Assembly (NCBI GenBank): GCA_026708005.1 | Contig: JAPOVR010000141.1 | Span: 1 to 56,511 of the forward strand | Direction of reading: 5' to 3' | Source: Actinomycetes bacterium | Lineage (GTDB): Bacteria > Actinomycetota > Thermoleophilia > Gaiellales > Gaiellaceae | DNA: 56,511 bases | Shown: positions 1 through 8,484 of the stretch, one piece after another | Layout of the letters: the number at the start of each line of letters is the position of its first letter | How positions within the stretch are numbered: position 1 is the first letter of the stretch | Notes under the pieces: model-generated | The model's database searches: none | Told to the model about the DNA's origin: nothing | What the model saw: the letters and a program-made list of their open reading frames with translations, nothing else | Made by a program: the position numbers and the translations under genes

Positions 1-235
1 TCACCGTCGCGGGCGGCGCCTCGGCGGGCGGAGCAGGCGCGGGCGCAGGCGGAGGCGCGGGCGGTGGAGGGGCAGGCGGTGGTGGCGGTGGCGGGGCGGT
101 CACGGCGTCGTCTCCGCCGCAGGCAGCGGCGAGACCGGCGAGCGCGCCGCCCCCGACGGTGAGGAGCACGCTCCTCGCGAGGAACCGCCGGCGATCGATC
201 TCGCGCAGCCAGGCGGGCTTCTGTTCCGAAGACAT
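1..235 (-). CDS. Solute-binding lipoprotein of a peptide-type ABC transporter, N-terminal part only
   Basis: The gene enters from the left edge, so only about 78 N-terminal residues are visible. They contain a twin-arginine signal (IDRRRFLAR), a hydrophobic stretch and a lipobox ending LAAAC followed by GGDD. A proline-rich run (PPPPPPPAPPPP, then Ala/Pro repeats) follows. This is the same layout as the four complete solute-binding proteins at 4074, 19081, 23368 and 26068, so I infer a family 5 extracellular solute-binding protein anchored in the membrane as a lipoprotein. The ATG at 235 precedes the basic n-region directly. The ligand-binding domain is outside the window. It is divergent from the SnoaL-like gene at 480. 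Confidence 0.75.
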   Translation of the reverse strand, partial: MSSEQKPAWLREIDRRRFLARSVLLTVGGGALAGLAAACGGDDAVTAPPPPPPPAPPPPAPPPAPAPAPPAEAPPATV

Positions 236-479
236 CGCTGACGGTGGCAGCGATAGTTGGGATGTGGAGTGACCTCGACTGCGCCGTTCATGCTCACTTG
301 GACTGCTGGACACGGTCGTCCTCCTTCCAGGTTGACCTGGCCCTGCCGACCTTCGTCGAGTGAATCGCGCGGGTCCGTTGAGCGGGCCGGGTTCCGGGGC
401 CCTTTCCGTGGGGGCCGATTGTATAGCGTTGAAGGGCGGGCTTCCTGGCCGCAGCCAATCGAGCAGAAGGGGCACGGTC

Positions 480-875
480 ATGTCGACAGAAGCGAACAAG
501 GCCATCGTTGCGCGCCACGCCGCTGCGCTCAACGATCACGATCTCTCGGCGCTCGACGAGATCTGGGATCCGGACCTCGTCTGGCACGGCAAGCTGCGTG
601 GTCTCGGGCTGATGAAGGAGCTGATCGCCGAGTCGTTTCGCGCCTTCCCAGACTTCCGCGCGACGATCGACGACGAGATCGCCGAGGGAGACCGGGTTGT
701 GCTTCGCTTCACGGCCCACGGGACGCACGAGGGCGAGTTCCGCGGGATTCCGCCGACGGGGAAGCGGGTCACCTGGACGGGAATCAACATCTACCGACTC
801 GAGGGCGGCAAGATCGTCGAGCGGTGGGTGTGCGAGGATGGGCTCAGCCTGATGGAGCAACTGCGAGGGCCGTGA
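480..875 (+). CDS. SnoaL-like (NTF2-fold) protein, ester cyclase type
   Basis: A 131-residue protein of the SnoaL/ketosteroid-isomerase-like fold. The pattern is typical: an N-terminal helix with NDHDLSALDEIWDPDLVWHG, then FPDFRATIDDEIAEGDRVV, a GTHEGEFRGIPPTGK strand pair and a C-terminal GGKIVERW segment. Such proteins isomerise, cyclise or hydrate small molecules in a cone-shaped pocket; the substrate cannot be read. I chose the ATG at 480 because AGAAGGGG lies just upstream and the family usually starts here; an in-frame ATG at 360 would add 40 low-complexity residues. It is divergent from the lipoprotein at 235 and followed by a gene-free stretch. Confidence 0.8.
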   Translation: MSTEANKAIVARHAAALNDHDLSALDEIWDPDLVWHGKLRGLGLMKELIAESFRAFPDFRATIDDEIAEGDRVVLRFTAHGTHEGEFRGIPPTGKRVTWTGINIYRLEGGKIVERWVCEDGLSLMEQLRGP

Positions 876-1114
876 GCTGCAGGCTTCGAGTCGCGGGGCT
901 TCCGCTGCTCCCCGTGAGCTGCGCGCCGGCCTCAGATCGCGGTTCGACAGTGAACCGCTGAGCCGTCGCCGCCACAGCGGCCGTGGGGCCGCCGTGGCAC
1001 GTAGGGGGCGCGGCTGCCCGGGCAGAGGCGCGGCACGGTAGCCAGGCCGACAACGGGACACGGCTGGGCAGGGTTCGGGTAGCACGGCGGCCATGGCCCA
1101 TGGGGCGGCACGCG

Positions 1115-1222
1115 GCGCAGAGTTGGCGCATTCTCATGACGCTTTCGTGACAGGTTGCGCGAAAGCCGTGCGCATATCCCAGCTACTTCCTCCGGGTGGC
1201 GGATGAGGGGCGGGCTGCCCTT
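1115..1222 (+). repeat. Intergenic structured repeat, copy 1
   Basis: Most diverged of seven related copies. It keeps the tract with two CGTGAC-like words (ATGACGCTTTCGTGAC) enclosed by a short stem, GCGCA at 1126-1130 with TGCGC at 1156-1160. A degraded form of the second GC-rich hairpin ends in GGGCTGCCC near 1220. It lies between convergent genes, in the gene-free stretch 876-1462, where I see nothing else I can name. Confidence 0.7.
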
Positions 1223-1462
1223 CGCCGCCGCGCCAGCGGCGGCGGCCCATCGCGGCGGCTGGCGAGCTCCCTTTCCGGCGGTCTGTCCTACGCAGGTGCC
1301 ACTCGGCCCGCGGGTGCCCTGACAAGCGCCCACCGCTCGGCTTCGCCCGCCGCTCGGCTCGGCCTCCACAAACCGCCGGAATCGCATGCCCCAGGGCTCT
1401 CCAACGACCTTCATCGCCGCGCCGGCGGCGGGAGGCATGCGGACGGACAGCCCGGCTAGCCG

Positions 1463-2341
1463 CTACTGGGGGCCGATTCTCGTGCCGATCTCGGAGCTCG
1501 TCGCGACGTGACGTCCGAGCGGCCCGTCGAAGCTCGCATACAGCACGCAGCCCCCCGACGACTCAACCGGCCCGTAGACGTACCCGGCGGGCCGCGAGGT
1601 GAAGAACGCAGGCCCGAGACGATCCTCGCCGATCGTTATGTCCCCGGCGAGCACGTAGCTTTCCTCGCCGGCGCTCAGAAAGCCGGGCTCGGCGAAGCGA
1701 AAGCCCGGGCCCAGCCTCATGATCAGCGTCTGCGCGTCGGTCACGACGTCACGGCTCAGGACCTTCACCCACAGCTCGCCCTCGTAGGAGTCCTCCCAGG
1801 GCTCCTGCCCACGCAGGAAGTTCTCGCCAGGTATCCAGGCCTCGAAGTTCGCGTTCCTGTGGACGACGAACCCCCGGGGCCCAACGGCAGCGGCCGGCTC
1901 GTCGAAGAGCACGTTCGTGCGCAGCTCGTCCTCGCCGTGGCCGGTGACCATGGTGAACAGCGCGTCGTGGCGCACGATGACCTCAGTGTCCTCGTAGACC
2001 TCGCCGTTGTGGATCCAACCCGGCGGTCGGTAGACGTAGCACCCCTCGGTGAAGAGCTCGGCCGAGTCCGGGTAGCGGAAGCGCCCGCTGAGCGTGTAGA
2101 CTTCCTCGTTGCAGCGGTGGTAGCCGTAGTTGTGGTGGACGAAGCCGGCCCGGTAGCGCTCACGCTTCGTCTGGGCGCCGGTCTTCTCGTCGAACGCGAG
2201 CACCTTCACCGCGAACGCGTCGTAGTAGGTGTCGTCCTCGACCTCGCCGGGGTCGAACTCTGCGGAGAGCTCATGGTAGGCTTCGCCGCCGCGCCACTCG
2301 AGCGTGCTCGTGTCGAGGCAGGGGATGAACGGCTTCGCCAC
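1463..2341 (-). CDS. Cupin-domain protein with N-terminal metal site
   Basis: A 292-residue protein with two cupin-like halves. The first half carries a cupin metal motif: H69, H70 and H75, E79/E80 (NEEVYTLSGRF), then PPGWIH with H111. The second half (about 185-280) has the cupin strand pattern GEESYVLAGDITIGED but no obvious histidines. It differs from the other bicupins here, which carry the metal site in the second half and start with a PQ[FL][FY]N motif. Bicupins include dioxygenases, isomerases and decarboxylases; the reaction is unknown. It is the last gene of a minus-strand operon with a 21-base gap to the hydrolase-fold gene at 2363. The ATG at 2341 is the only sensible start. Confidence 0.75.
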   Translation of the reverse strand: MAKPFIPCLDTSTLEWRGGEAYHELSAEFDPGEVEDDTYYDAFAVKVLAFDEKTGAQTKRERYRAGFVHHNYGYHRCNEEVYTLSGRFRYPDSAELFTEGCYVYRPPGWIHNGEVYEDTEVIVRHDALFTMVTGHGEDELRTNVLFDEPAAAVGPRGFVVHRNANFEAWIPGENFLRGQEPWEDSYEGELWVKVLSRDVVTDAQTLIMRLGPGFRFAEPGFLSAGEESYVLAGDITIGEDRLGPAFFTSRPAGYVYGPVESSGGCVLYASFDGPLGRHVATSSEIGTRIGPQ

Positions 2342-2362
2342 CGCGACCTCCCGCCGATCGAC

Positions 2363-3196
2363 CTACGCGTCGAGGAACGGCAGGAGGTGCCCGAGCACGA
2401 TCTCGGTGTCGCCGGGCAGCCAGGCGAAGAAGGCGAGCACGTCGGCGAGCTTCGGAAGGTCCACCACCGTCGCCTGAGGCGGCAGCGTGGGGATGGCGCG
2501 CATCGTCTGTTCGGTCAGGTCGTCGTGGGTCGAGAAGACGAGGAAGGGCTGGGTGACGCGCGGGGCGAGCTCCCGCGTCGGATGCTCGATCGTGGCGTGG
2601 TAGGCCCACCAGAAGTCGGGCAGCGCTGCAAGGTGCTCGAGTGCCCAGCGCTGGGTCAGCTCGGGCGCGTAGGTGCGGGGGCGTGGCGTACCGCCGTCGT
2701 AGCCGCCGACGAACCACCAACGCCAGTACCAGTCGAGGTGGGAGCCGTCCGCCGCCGGCTCGCGGTGGCTCACGTAGTGGCTCTTGAACTCCTCGATCTC
2801 CTCCTCCGAGAACGCCGGCACCTCGACGACGGCGATTCGGCGGACGCGGTCTGGGTGCGAGACAGCGAGCTCGATCGCCTCGACAGAGCCTGTGTGAATG
2901 CCGAACGCATCGAACTGCTCGATCCCGAGCGCGGTCAGCGCCTCGAGCGTCGAGGCTGCGTACTCCCCGAACGAGATTGGCTCGGACAGCCGGTCTGAGT
3001 GTCCGAACCCTAGGCGGTCTGGCATCACGAGCCACCGGTCGGGCAGCTGCATGGCGAGCGGCTCGTAGATGCGGCTTGCCGAGAGGCCGGGGCTCAGCAG
3101 TACGAACGGGGTGCCGTTGCCCTCGCCGGCCGTCGTGACGTGCATGTGCCCGTGGTTCGTTTCGATCAGGTGCCGGCGCATGGGGTGGTCGGCCAT
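2363..3196 (-). CDS. Alpha/beta-hydrolase-fold protein with His in the nucleophile position (HTG type)
   Basis: A 277-residue single-domain alpha/beta-hydrolase fold. Visible landmarks are VLLSPG at the oxyanion loop, PDRLGFGHSDRL after strand 4, and the nucleophile elbow FGIHTGS, where H101 replaces the expected Ser. The acid strand is FLVFSTHDDL. The segment where a catalytic His is expected reads PKLADVL, with no His. The hydrolase name therefore reflects fold only; catalysis by a Ser-His-Asp triad looks impossible. It lies between two cupin genes with gaps of 21 and 7 bases in an operon fed by the solute-binding protein at 4074, which suggests a joint pathway step. The start at 3196 gives the same N-terminal spacing as its paralogs. 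Confidence 0.85.
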   Translation of the reverse strand: MADHPMRRHLIETNHGHMHVTTAGEGNGTPFVLLSPGLSASRIYEPLAMQLPDRWLVMPDRLGFGHSDRLSEPISFGEYAASTLEALTALGIEQFDAFGIHTGSVEAIELAVSHPDRVRRIAVVEVPAFSEEEIEEFKSHYVSHREPAADGSHLDWYWRWWFVGGYDGGTPRPRTYAPELTQRWALEHLAALPDFWWAYHATIEHPTRELAPRVTQPFLVFSTHDDLTEQTMRAIPTLPPQATVVDLPKLADVLAFFAWLPGDTEIVLGHLLPFLDA

Positions 3197-3203
3197 CGGG
3201 CGC

Positions 3204-4061
3204 TCAGCCTCGGCCTGCGTGCGTCGGGGTCAGCCGCTCGTGCCGCCGCCGGTCGCCGTCTGACCAGCGCCGGTGCGCTGGCTGCTCGACCCAGGAGGTC
3301 GTATCGACGTGGTCGCTCATCAGCTCAGGGCCGCCGGGGTAGTCGCGGTACTCGATACCGACAGGCACGACTGTCTGCACGAGGTGGAGGTTGCCTCCGT
3401 GGCTCGTCCAAGGCCCGTGCCAGAAGTCCGGAGGGTTGGCGAGGTAGGTGCCGGCGGCCGCGTACCCGCGCTCGGGCATCACGAGGTCGCCGCGCAGCAC
3501 GATCAGCTCCTCCCAGCAGGCGTGGTGGACCTCCTCCTGCTCGGTTCCGAGGCTCGGCACTATCAGCACGAAGCGCAGCACGCCGCCAGGCCCCCCGTGC
3601 AGGTCGCCTTCGGCGATGTCGGGCGTGCGCAGCGACTTGTGGTAGCTCGAGTGCTGCATGTGCGGCATCTCGGTCTCGACCCAGGGCTCGGCCTGGACCG
3701 AGGTGACTTTTGCCTCGATCGACGGTAGGCCCGGCGACCAGAACGCGAGCACCTGGGCGCCGGCCGGTGCGCCCAGCGTGCGCGGCTCGGCGCCCTGCGG
3801 AAGCGCGATCACGCCGCTTGTGACGACGCCCCCGCCATCGACGGTCAGCGAGCCGTCGAGCACGAACAGCTCGAGCGTGCCGTCGCGGTTCGAGGCGGTG
3901 TGCATCCAGCCGGCCGGGAGCCGCGACATGAAGGTCGCGGCTCCCGTGTCGGTATCGCGTGAGATCAGCCGCGTCTCGAGCCCGTGCGCTGCCTCAACGC
4001 CGTCGAGCGTGCGCCACGGCTGCTCGAAGATGTTGAAGAACTGGGGCTCTGCGCGGTCCAC
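3204..4061 (-). CDS. Bicupin protein (PQFFN family)
   Basis: A 285-residue protein opening with PQFFN, the hallmark of seven related bicupins here. The first cupin (about 45-110) has LPAGWMHT and ELFVLDG but an incomplete metal site. The second cupin (about 160-235) has VHHACWEE (H179, H180, E184/E185) and NPPDFWH (H215), a plausible His/Glu/His metal centre. Possible activities are dioxygenase, isomerase or lyase; the substrate is unknown. It starts with GTG at 4061, 12 bases after the solute-binding protein gene, and the hydrolase-fold gene follows 7 bases later, so it is probably co-transcribed. Confidence 0.8.
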   Translation of the reverse strand: MDRAEPQFFNIFEQPWRTLDGVEAAHGLETRLISRDTDTGAATFMSRLPAGWMHTASNRDGTLELFVLDGSLTVDGGGVVTSGVIALPQGAEPRTLGAPAGAQVLAFWSPGLPSIEAKVTSVQAEPWVETEMPHMQHSSYHKSLRTPDIAEGDLHGGPGGVLRFVLIVPSLGTEQEEVHHACWEELIVLRGDLVMPERGYAAAGTYLANPPDFWHGPWTSHGGNLHLVQTVVPVGIEYRDYPGGPELMSDHVDTTSWVEQPAHRRWSDGDRRRHERLTPTHAGRG

Positions 4062-4073
4062 ATCCGTCGCTGA

Positions 4074-5969
4074 TCAGGCGGTCCACTCCAGGTCTTGCCA
4101 CTTGACGAGGCCGTTGCCCGTGTAGGCGGCGTTGACCCTCAGCCCGGCAGCGGTTGCCCGGAACTCGCCGGTCCAGATGATCGGGATGACCGAGAGGTCG
4201 GTCATCGCGATCTCCTGCATGCGCAGGACGGCGGCGTCGAAGTCCGGCCCTCCGCCTGCGGCGAGCGCCGGAATCAGCCCTTCGATCTCGGCGTTGTTGT
4301 AGCCGACCCAGTTCAGGAACCCGGTGCTCGTGTAGTAGAGGTTGACGTAGTAGTCCGGCAGCGGGAACAGCGGCGTGTTCAGCACGTCGACGAAGTTGAC
4401 GATCTCGCGGCCCGCCACCGCGTTCTGCTGCTGAGCCCGCTCGTTGCCGATGATCTTCACGTCGAGCCCGGCCTCGTTCAGCCCGGCCTGCACGAGAATC
4501 GCGGTCTGCTCGCCGGCGAGCGTGCCGATGCCGTAGTAGAGATCCAGCTCGGCGCCCGCGATCGGCGCGATCGCCGCCTTGGCCGCGGCCATGTCGGTTG
4601 CGATGCCGAACTGGTCGGTGTAGCCCTTGACGAAGGGCGCGAGGATTGAGTTGAACTGGATGCCCTGGCCCTGGAGGACGGTGTCGATGATGTCCCGGTA
4701 CGGGATCGCCTGGGCGATCCCGCGCCGGATCGCAGGATCCCCGAAGGGCTCCTCGAGCGTGATCGACATCAGGCTGCCCGTTGTGGATGCGAACTTCGCG
4801 ACCTGTCCTTCCTCGCTTGCCCCGACCTGGTCGAGCTGCAGCGGCGTCAGGTCCTCGGCGTAGTCGGTCTCGCCGCTGAGGATGAGCTGCAGGCGGGCGC
4901 TCTGGTCGGTCACGGTCTGCTGCACGATCTCCTGGATCGGCTGCGCGCCCCAGTAGTCGGGGCGGGCCTGCAGGCGCACGAGCATCCCGTTGTTGCTGTT
5001 CTCGGTGACCTGGTAGGGGCCGAAGCCGGCCGTGTTCTCGTTCAGCCACTCCTGGGCGTACGGGTCATCGTCCGTGATGTGCGGCCTGAGCGCCTCCATG
5101 TCGTACGCCACGAGCCACGGTAGGCCAAGGCCGAGGAGGAAGAGCGAGTTTGGCGCCGCCAGCGTGAACCGGACGGTCATGTCGTCGACGGCCTCGACCT
5201 GCCCGACGTCGGTCACGCCCATGATGAACCAGATGAACGGGGGAGTCGCGGAGCCGGCCGTCAGCGTCTTCTCGACCATCCAGGTGATGCTCTCGGCCGT
5301 CAGCGGGTTACCTGCGCTGGAAACGACGCCGGGGCGGAGGTGGAATGTGTACACCAACCGGTCGTCTGAGACTTCCCAGCTCTCGGCGAGCTGCGGCAGC
5401 GGCTCGAGGCCCTCGGCGTTCGCAGCCTGTGCCGCTTCGATCGTGCCGGGGATCTTGAAGTCGACGAGGTAGTCGTAGCACGCCCAGACGACGCTCAGGC
5501 TCGGGATGTCGTTCTCGACCTGAGCCGCGTCAGGGTCGAGGCCGACGACGGGGCTCGAGAGCGAGAGCCGGGCTACCTGCGGCAGGTCGGGCGGCGGCGG
5601 CGGCTCGCCTGGTGGTGCAGGCGGCGGCGGTGGCGGTGGCTCAGGCGGCGGTGTGGGCGACGGGGTCGGTGCCGGCTCCGGCGCTGCATCGGCAGGTGGA
5701 GGAGGCTCGGCCGCGGCGGGTGGAGGCGGCGGCGGCGGTGGGGGTGGAGGCTCGGGTGGAGGCGGGGTGGGAACGGTCGCATCGTCGCCGCCGCAAGCGG
5801 CGAGTACGGCACCTGCTCCAGCAACGCCGAACGTGCCAAGCAGACTGCGCTTGACGAACGCTCGTCGGTCGAGCTCCTTCATCCAGAAAGACGTTGCGTC
5901 GGCGTCTGGCTCAGCGCCCGCGACATCACCCTGTCGGTTCGGATCGTCGGGCGTACGGGTACTGCTCAA
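4074..5969 (-). CDS. Tat lipoprotein solute-binding protein, family 5 (peptide/opine type), with polyproline stalk
   Basis: A protein of about 631 residues. It has a twin-arginine motif (DRRAFVKRS), a hydrophobic core, the lipobox VLAAC-GGDD, then about 75 residues dominated by proline, then a family 5 solute-binding domain (QLAESWEVSDDRLVYTFHL, and GFGPYQV further on). It should sit outside the membrane and deliver a ligand to an ABC permease. I prefer the TTG at 5969 because GGGAGGAGG stands 8 bases upstream and the next in-frame Met (MKELDRRAF) would leave a very short n-region. The open frame continues upstream only as non-coding-like sequence. It heads the operon with cupin, hydrolase fold and cupin, and it lacks its own permease genes. 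Confidence 0.85.
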   Translation of the reverse strand: MSSTRTPDDPNRQGDVAGAEPDADATSFWMKELDRRAFVKRSLLGTFGVAGAGAVLAACGGDDATVPTPPPPEPPPPPPPPPPPAAAEPPPPADAAPEPAPTPSPTPPPEPPPPPPPAPPGEPPPPPDLPQVARLSLSSPVVGLDPDAAQVENDIPSLSVVWACYDYLVDFKIPGTIEAAQAANAEGLEPLPQLAESWEVSDDRLVYTFHLRPGVVSSAGNPLTAESITWMVEKTLTAGSATPPFIWFIMGVTDVGQVEAVDDMTVRFTLAAPNSLFLLGLGLPWLVAYDMEALRPHITDDDPYAQEWLNENTAGFGPYQVTENSNNGMLVRLQARPDYWGAQPIQEIVQQTVTDQSARLQLILSGETDYAEDLTPLQLDQVGASEEGQVAKFASTTGSLMSITLEEPFGDPAIRRGIAQAIPYRDIIDTVLQGQGIQFNSILAPFVKGYTDQFGIATDMAAAKAAIAPIAGAELDLYYGIGTLAGEQTAILVQAGLNEAGLDVKIIGNERAQQQNAVAGREIVNFVDVLNTPLFPLPDYYVNLYYTSTGFLNWVGYNNAEIEGLIPALAAGGGPDFDAAVLRMQEIAMTDLSVIPIIWTGEFRATAAGLRVNAAYTGNGLVKWQDLEWTA

Positions 5970-6194
5970 GGTTTCATCCTCCTCCCGCTCGTCGGGGCTG
6001 AACGACGAGCCGTTCGATTTGCGGCGCGATTCTAACCCACGCTCCCGGCCGGGCCAAGCCGAGGGCACGGTACGCGCGGACGCGACGGCGTCCGTGCTGT
6101 CCGCTTGGCTGCCGGGCGCGCGCCGACGAATATCCGGATGGCGGTAGGCTGGAGCCAGAAGGCGAGAAGTCACAGGGCGAGAACGGAGGTACGG

Positions 6195-7127
6195 GTGAAG
6201 TTCGGGATCCAGACAGGGCCCCAAGGGGTCGAGTGGCGCGACTTGCGTGCCGCCTGGGAGCTGACGGAGCGGCTCGGGTTCGACTCTGCGTGGACCTTCG
6301 ACCACCTCGTTCCGCTGCTGATAGGGCACGAGGAGCCCGTGCTCGAGGGCTGGACGCTGCTTGCCGCGCTCGCCGAGCAGACCGAGCGTCTGACGATCGG
6401 CTGCCTCGTCTCGAGCAACACCTTCCGCCACCCGGTCGTGCTCGCCAAGATGGCCACGACCGTCGACATCATCAGCGAGGGGCGGCTCGTGCTCGGCTTG
6501 GGCGCCGGCTACTACGAGATCGAGCACACCGCCTACGGCATTCCCTTCGGCACCCAAAGCTCCCGCGCTGATGGGCTCGCTGAGGCCTGCCAGATCGTCA
6601 AGGCGCTCTTCCGGGGCGGGCCCGTGTCCTTCGACGGCGAGCACTACCGTCTCGCGGAGGCGCCGTTTGCCCCGCTGCCTGTGCAGGAGGGAGGGCCGCC
6701 GATCATGATCGGCGGGCGCGGCGAGAAGTACACGTTCCCGATCATCGCCCGCTACGCCGACCAGTGGAACCTCGCTGGCGGCAGCACCGCCGAGGACTTC
6801 GAGCAGAAGTGGGCGGCCCTGCGGGCGAGGTGCGAGGAGGTCGGCCGCGATGCGGCGGAGATCGAGACCAACATGGGCTTGCTGACCTTCGTCGACCGCT
6901 CCTCGGCCCGCGCGCACGAGCGCGCACGCGCGTGCGCCAGACACTTTGGGCTCGATGAGGAGCTTGCTCCCACGATCTTCGTCGCCGGTGATCCGCCTGA
7001 GGTTGTCGAGACGATCCGTGGACTCGAGGCCGTTGGCGTGCAGCACTACGTGATGACAGTCGTCCACGGCCTCAACTACGACGACATCGACCTCTTTGCC
7101 AGGGAGGTCGTCTCGAGCTGGCGCTAG
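6195..7127 (+). CDS. LLM-class (luciferase-like) oxidoreductase, probably F420-dependent
   Basis: A 310-residue TIM-barrel flavin or F420 oxidoreductase. It starts VKFGIQTGPQG and shows the family pattern: a WELTERLGFDSAW strand-helix, FDHLVPL, LTIGCLVSSNTFRHPVVLAKM, then SEGRLVLGLGAGYYEIEH. GPPIMIGGRGEK and ARYADQWNLAG follow. These are typical of actinobacterial F420-dependent LLM enzymes; FMN cannot be excluded. The GTG at 6195 has CGGAGG 5 bases upstream, which decides the start over the longer open frame. It is divergent from the solute-binding protein operon (225-base gap) and followed 23 bases later by a small ABM-domain gene. Confidence 0.88.
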   Translation: MKFGIQTGPQGVEWRDLRAAWELTERLGFDSAWTFDHLVPLLIGHEEPVLEGWTLLAALAEQTERLTIGCLVSSNTFRHPVVLAKMATTVDIISEGRLVLGLGAGYYEIEHTAYGIPFGTQSSRADGLAEACQIVKALFRGGPVSFDGEHYRLAEAPFAPLPVQEGGPPIMIGGRGEKYTFPIIARYADQWNLAGGSTAEDFEQKWAALRARCEEVGRDAAEIETNMGLLTFVDRSSARAHERARACARHFGLDEELAPTIFVAGDPPEVVETIRGLEAVGVQHYVMTVVHGLNYDDIDLFAREVVSSWR

Positions 7128-7150
7128 CTGCGGCAGCGGGAAGGAGACCC

Positions 7151-7471
7151 ATGTTCCTCGAGATCGCGATCCTCGACGTGAAGCCCGAGTGCGTCGAGCG
7201 CATCGAGCAGGTCGGGCGCGAGGTCGCCGAGCACCTCGAGCGCGGCGAGACGAAGGGCTTCCGCTCGTACCGGCTGATCCGGGCCGCGGAGGATCCGAAC
7301 CGGTTCGTCCTCCATCTGACGTGGGATGCCATCGAGGACCACGTTGCCCTCGGCGAGAGCGACTACGGGCAGCAGGTGGGCGCGATCCTCCAGGATTCGG
7401 TCGCGAGCGAGCCCGTCGTTCACCACTACCAGGTGGTTGACGGCTGCAGCGTCGGGTCGATCGAGCTCTAG
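7151..7471 (+). CDS. Antibiotic-biosynthesis-monooxygenase (ABM) domain protein
   Basis: A 106-residue dimeric ferredoxin-like fold protein. It starts MFLEIAILDVKPECVERIEQ, has the conserved mid segment GFRSYRLIRAAEDPNRFVLH and LTWDAIEDHVAL, and ends with the short VHHYQVV strand. ABM proteins include cofactor-free monooxygenases and heme-degrading or stress proteins; no specific role can be read. AAGGAG lies 6 bases before the ATG. It is between the LLM gene and a bicupin in a tight plus-strand operon (23 and 8 base gaps), which fits a small oxygenase in the same pathway. Confidence 0.75.
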   Translation: MFLEIAILDVKPECVERIEQVGREVAEHLERGETKGFRSYRLIRAAEDPNRFVLHLTWDAIEDHVALGESDYGQQVGAILQDSVASEPVVHHYQVVDGCSVGSIEL

Positions 7472-7479
7472 CCGCCGTG

Positions 7480-8334
7480 ATGGCCGACCACACGAGCCGC
7501 GAGCAGCCGCAGCTCTACAACGTCCACGAGCTCGAGTGGCAGCCGCATTCCGAGGTACCGGCGCTCGCCGGCGTCAGTGCGCGGCTCTTGAGCAAGGACG
7601 CCGACGGCGCTAGCATGACGGTCATGGCGAAGCTCCCCGCCGGCTGGCGGGCAGTCGAGCACGCCGACGAGGCAACCGTCGAGCTCTTCGTGCTCGAGGG
7701 CGGGCTGGCAGTGAACGGCGAGGAGGTCGGTGCCGGCGGCTACGTGTACCTGCCGCGACAGACCGGCTCGGCCGAGCTGCGCTCAGCGGGCGGCGCTCAG
7801 GTCGTCGCCTTCTGGAACGCGCAGCTGGACGCCATCCACGGCACGGAGATCGCGCTGCGGCGCGTCTGGCAGGAGCCGTGGATTGCGAGCTCGATGCCGG
7901 GGGCGCTCCACGGCGCCATGCACAAGTCGCTGCGGCTGCCCGATGTCGGTGACGGCAAGATCCACGGCGGGCCGGGCGGTCTCGTTCGGCTCGTGATCCT
8001 GACACCGGGCTTCCTCGACGACCGCGAGCATGTCCACAGCGTCTGGGAGGAGATGCTTTTCCTCGGTGGCGATCTGCTGATGCCAAACCGGGGCGTGATC
8101 GCGCCCGGTAGCTACCTCGGCAACCCCGCCGAGCACTGGCACGCGCCGATGATCACGCAGCGCTCCTCGATCATGCTCCTCCAGACAACCGCGCCGATCG
8201 ATCAGGTTCCACGGGAGTTTCCCTGGGGCCGGGAGATGGCTGAGCGCTACCTCGACTCGGAGTCCTGGCTCGGGGAGCCCGCGCACCAGCCGTGGGATAC
8301 GATTCCCCACTACCACCCGCCCGTGCCGGCATGA
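7480..8334 (+). CDS. Bicupin protein (PQLYN family)
   Basis: A 284-residue paralog of the cupin at 3204. It opens with a PQLYN motif. The first cupin has LPAGWRAVE and ELFVLEGGLAVNG with no metal-binding His pair. The second cupin has REHVHSVWEE followed by GDLLMPNRGV and NPAEHWH, giving a His-x-His, Glu, His set. The ATG at 7480 is preceded by an in-frame GTG at 7477; neither has a strong ribosome binding site, so translation may be coupled to the ABM gene ending 8 bases upstream. It is convergent with the frameshifted hydrolase-fold gene ending at 8485. Confidence 0.8.
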   Translation: MADHTSREQPQLYNVHELEWQPHSEVPALAGVSARLLSKDADGASMTVMAKLPAGWRAVEHADEATVELFVLEGGLAVNGEEVGAGGYVYLPRQTGSAELRSAGGAQVVAFWNAQLDAIHGTEIALRRVWQEPWIASSMPGALHGAMHKSLRLPDVGDGKIHGGPGGLVRLVILTPGFLDDREHVHSVWEEMLFLGGDLLMPNRGVIAPGSYLGNPAEHWHAPMITQRSSIMLLQTTAPIDQVPREFPWGREMAERYLDSESWLGEPAHQPWDTIPHYHPPVPA

Positions 8335-8484
8335 CGCGGGCAGTCTGGCGGAAGGGGCCCGACACGGTCGCTTCCTGTCAGCTCCGACACGGGCCTCTGC
8401 GCGTGAGGTAGCCCGGCAGAGAGGCGGTGCGCGGGGGCGGGCTCTGGTTCCAGGGACGCTCCTCCCCGGGCTGACGGCGGGCTC

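Noticed and set aside
257-961. Long overlapping frames in all six phases around many genes
   Set aside because: High GC makes long shadow frames common; they lack family motifs and overlap well-supported genes.
5580-5780. GGCGGT-rich tracts as DNA repeats
   Set aside because: They encode the polyproline stalk of the solute-binding protein on the minus strand.
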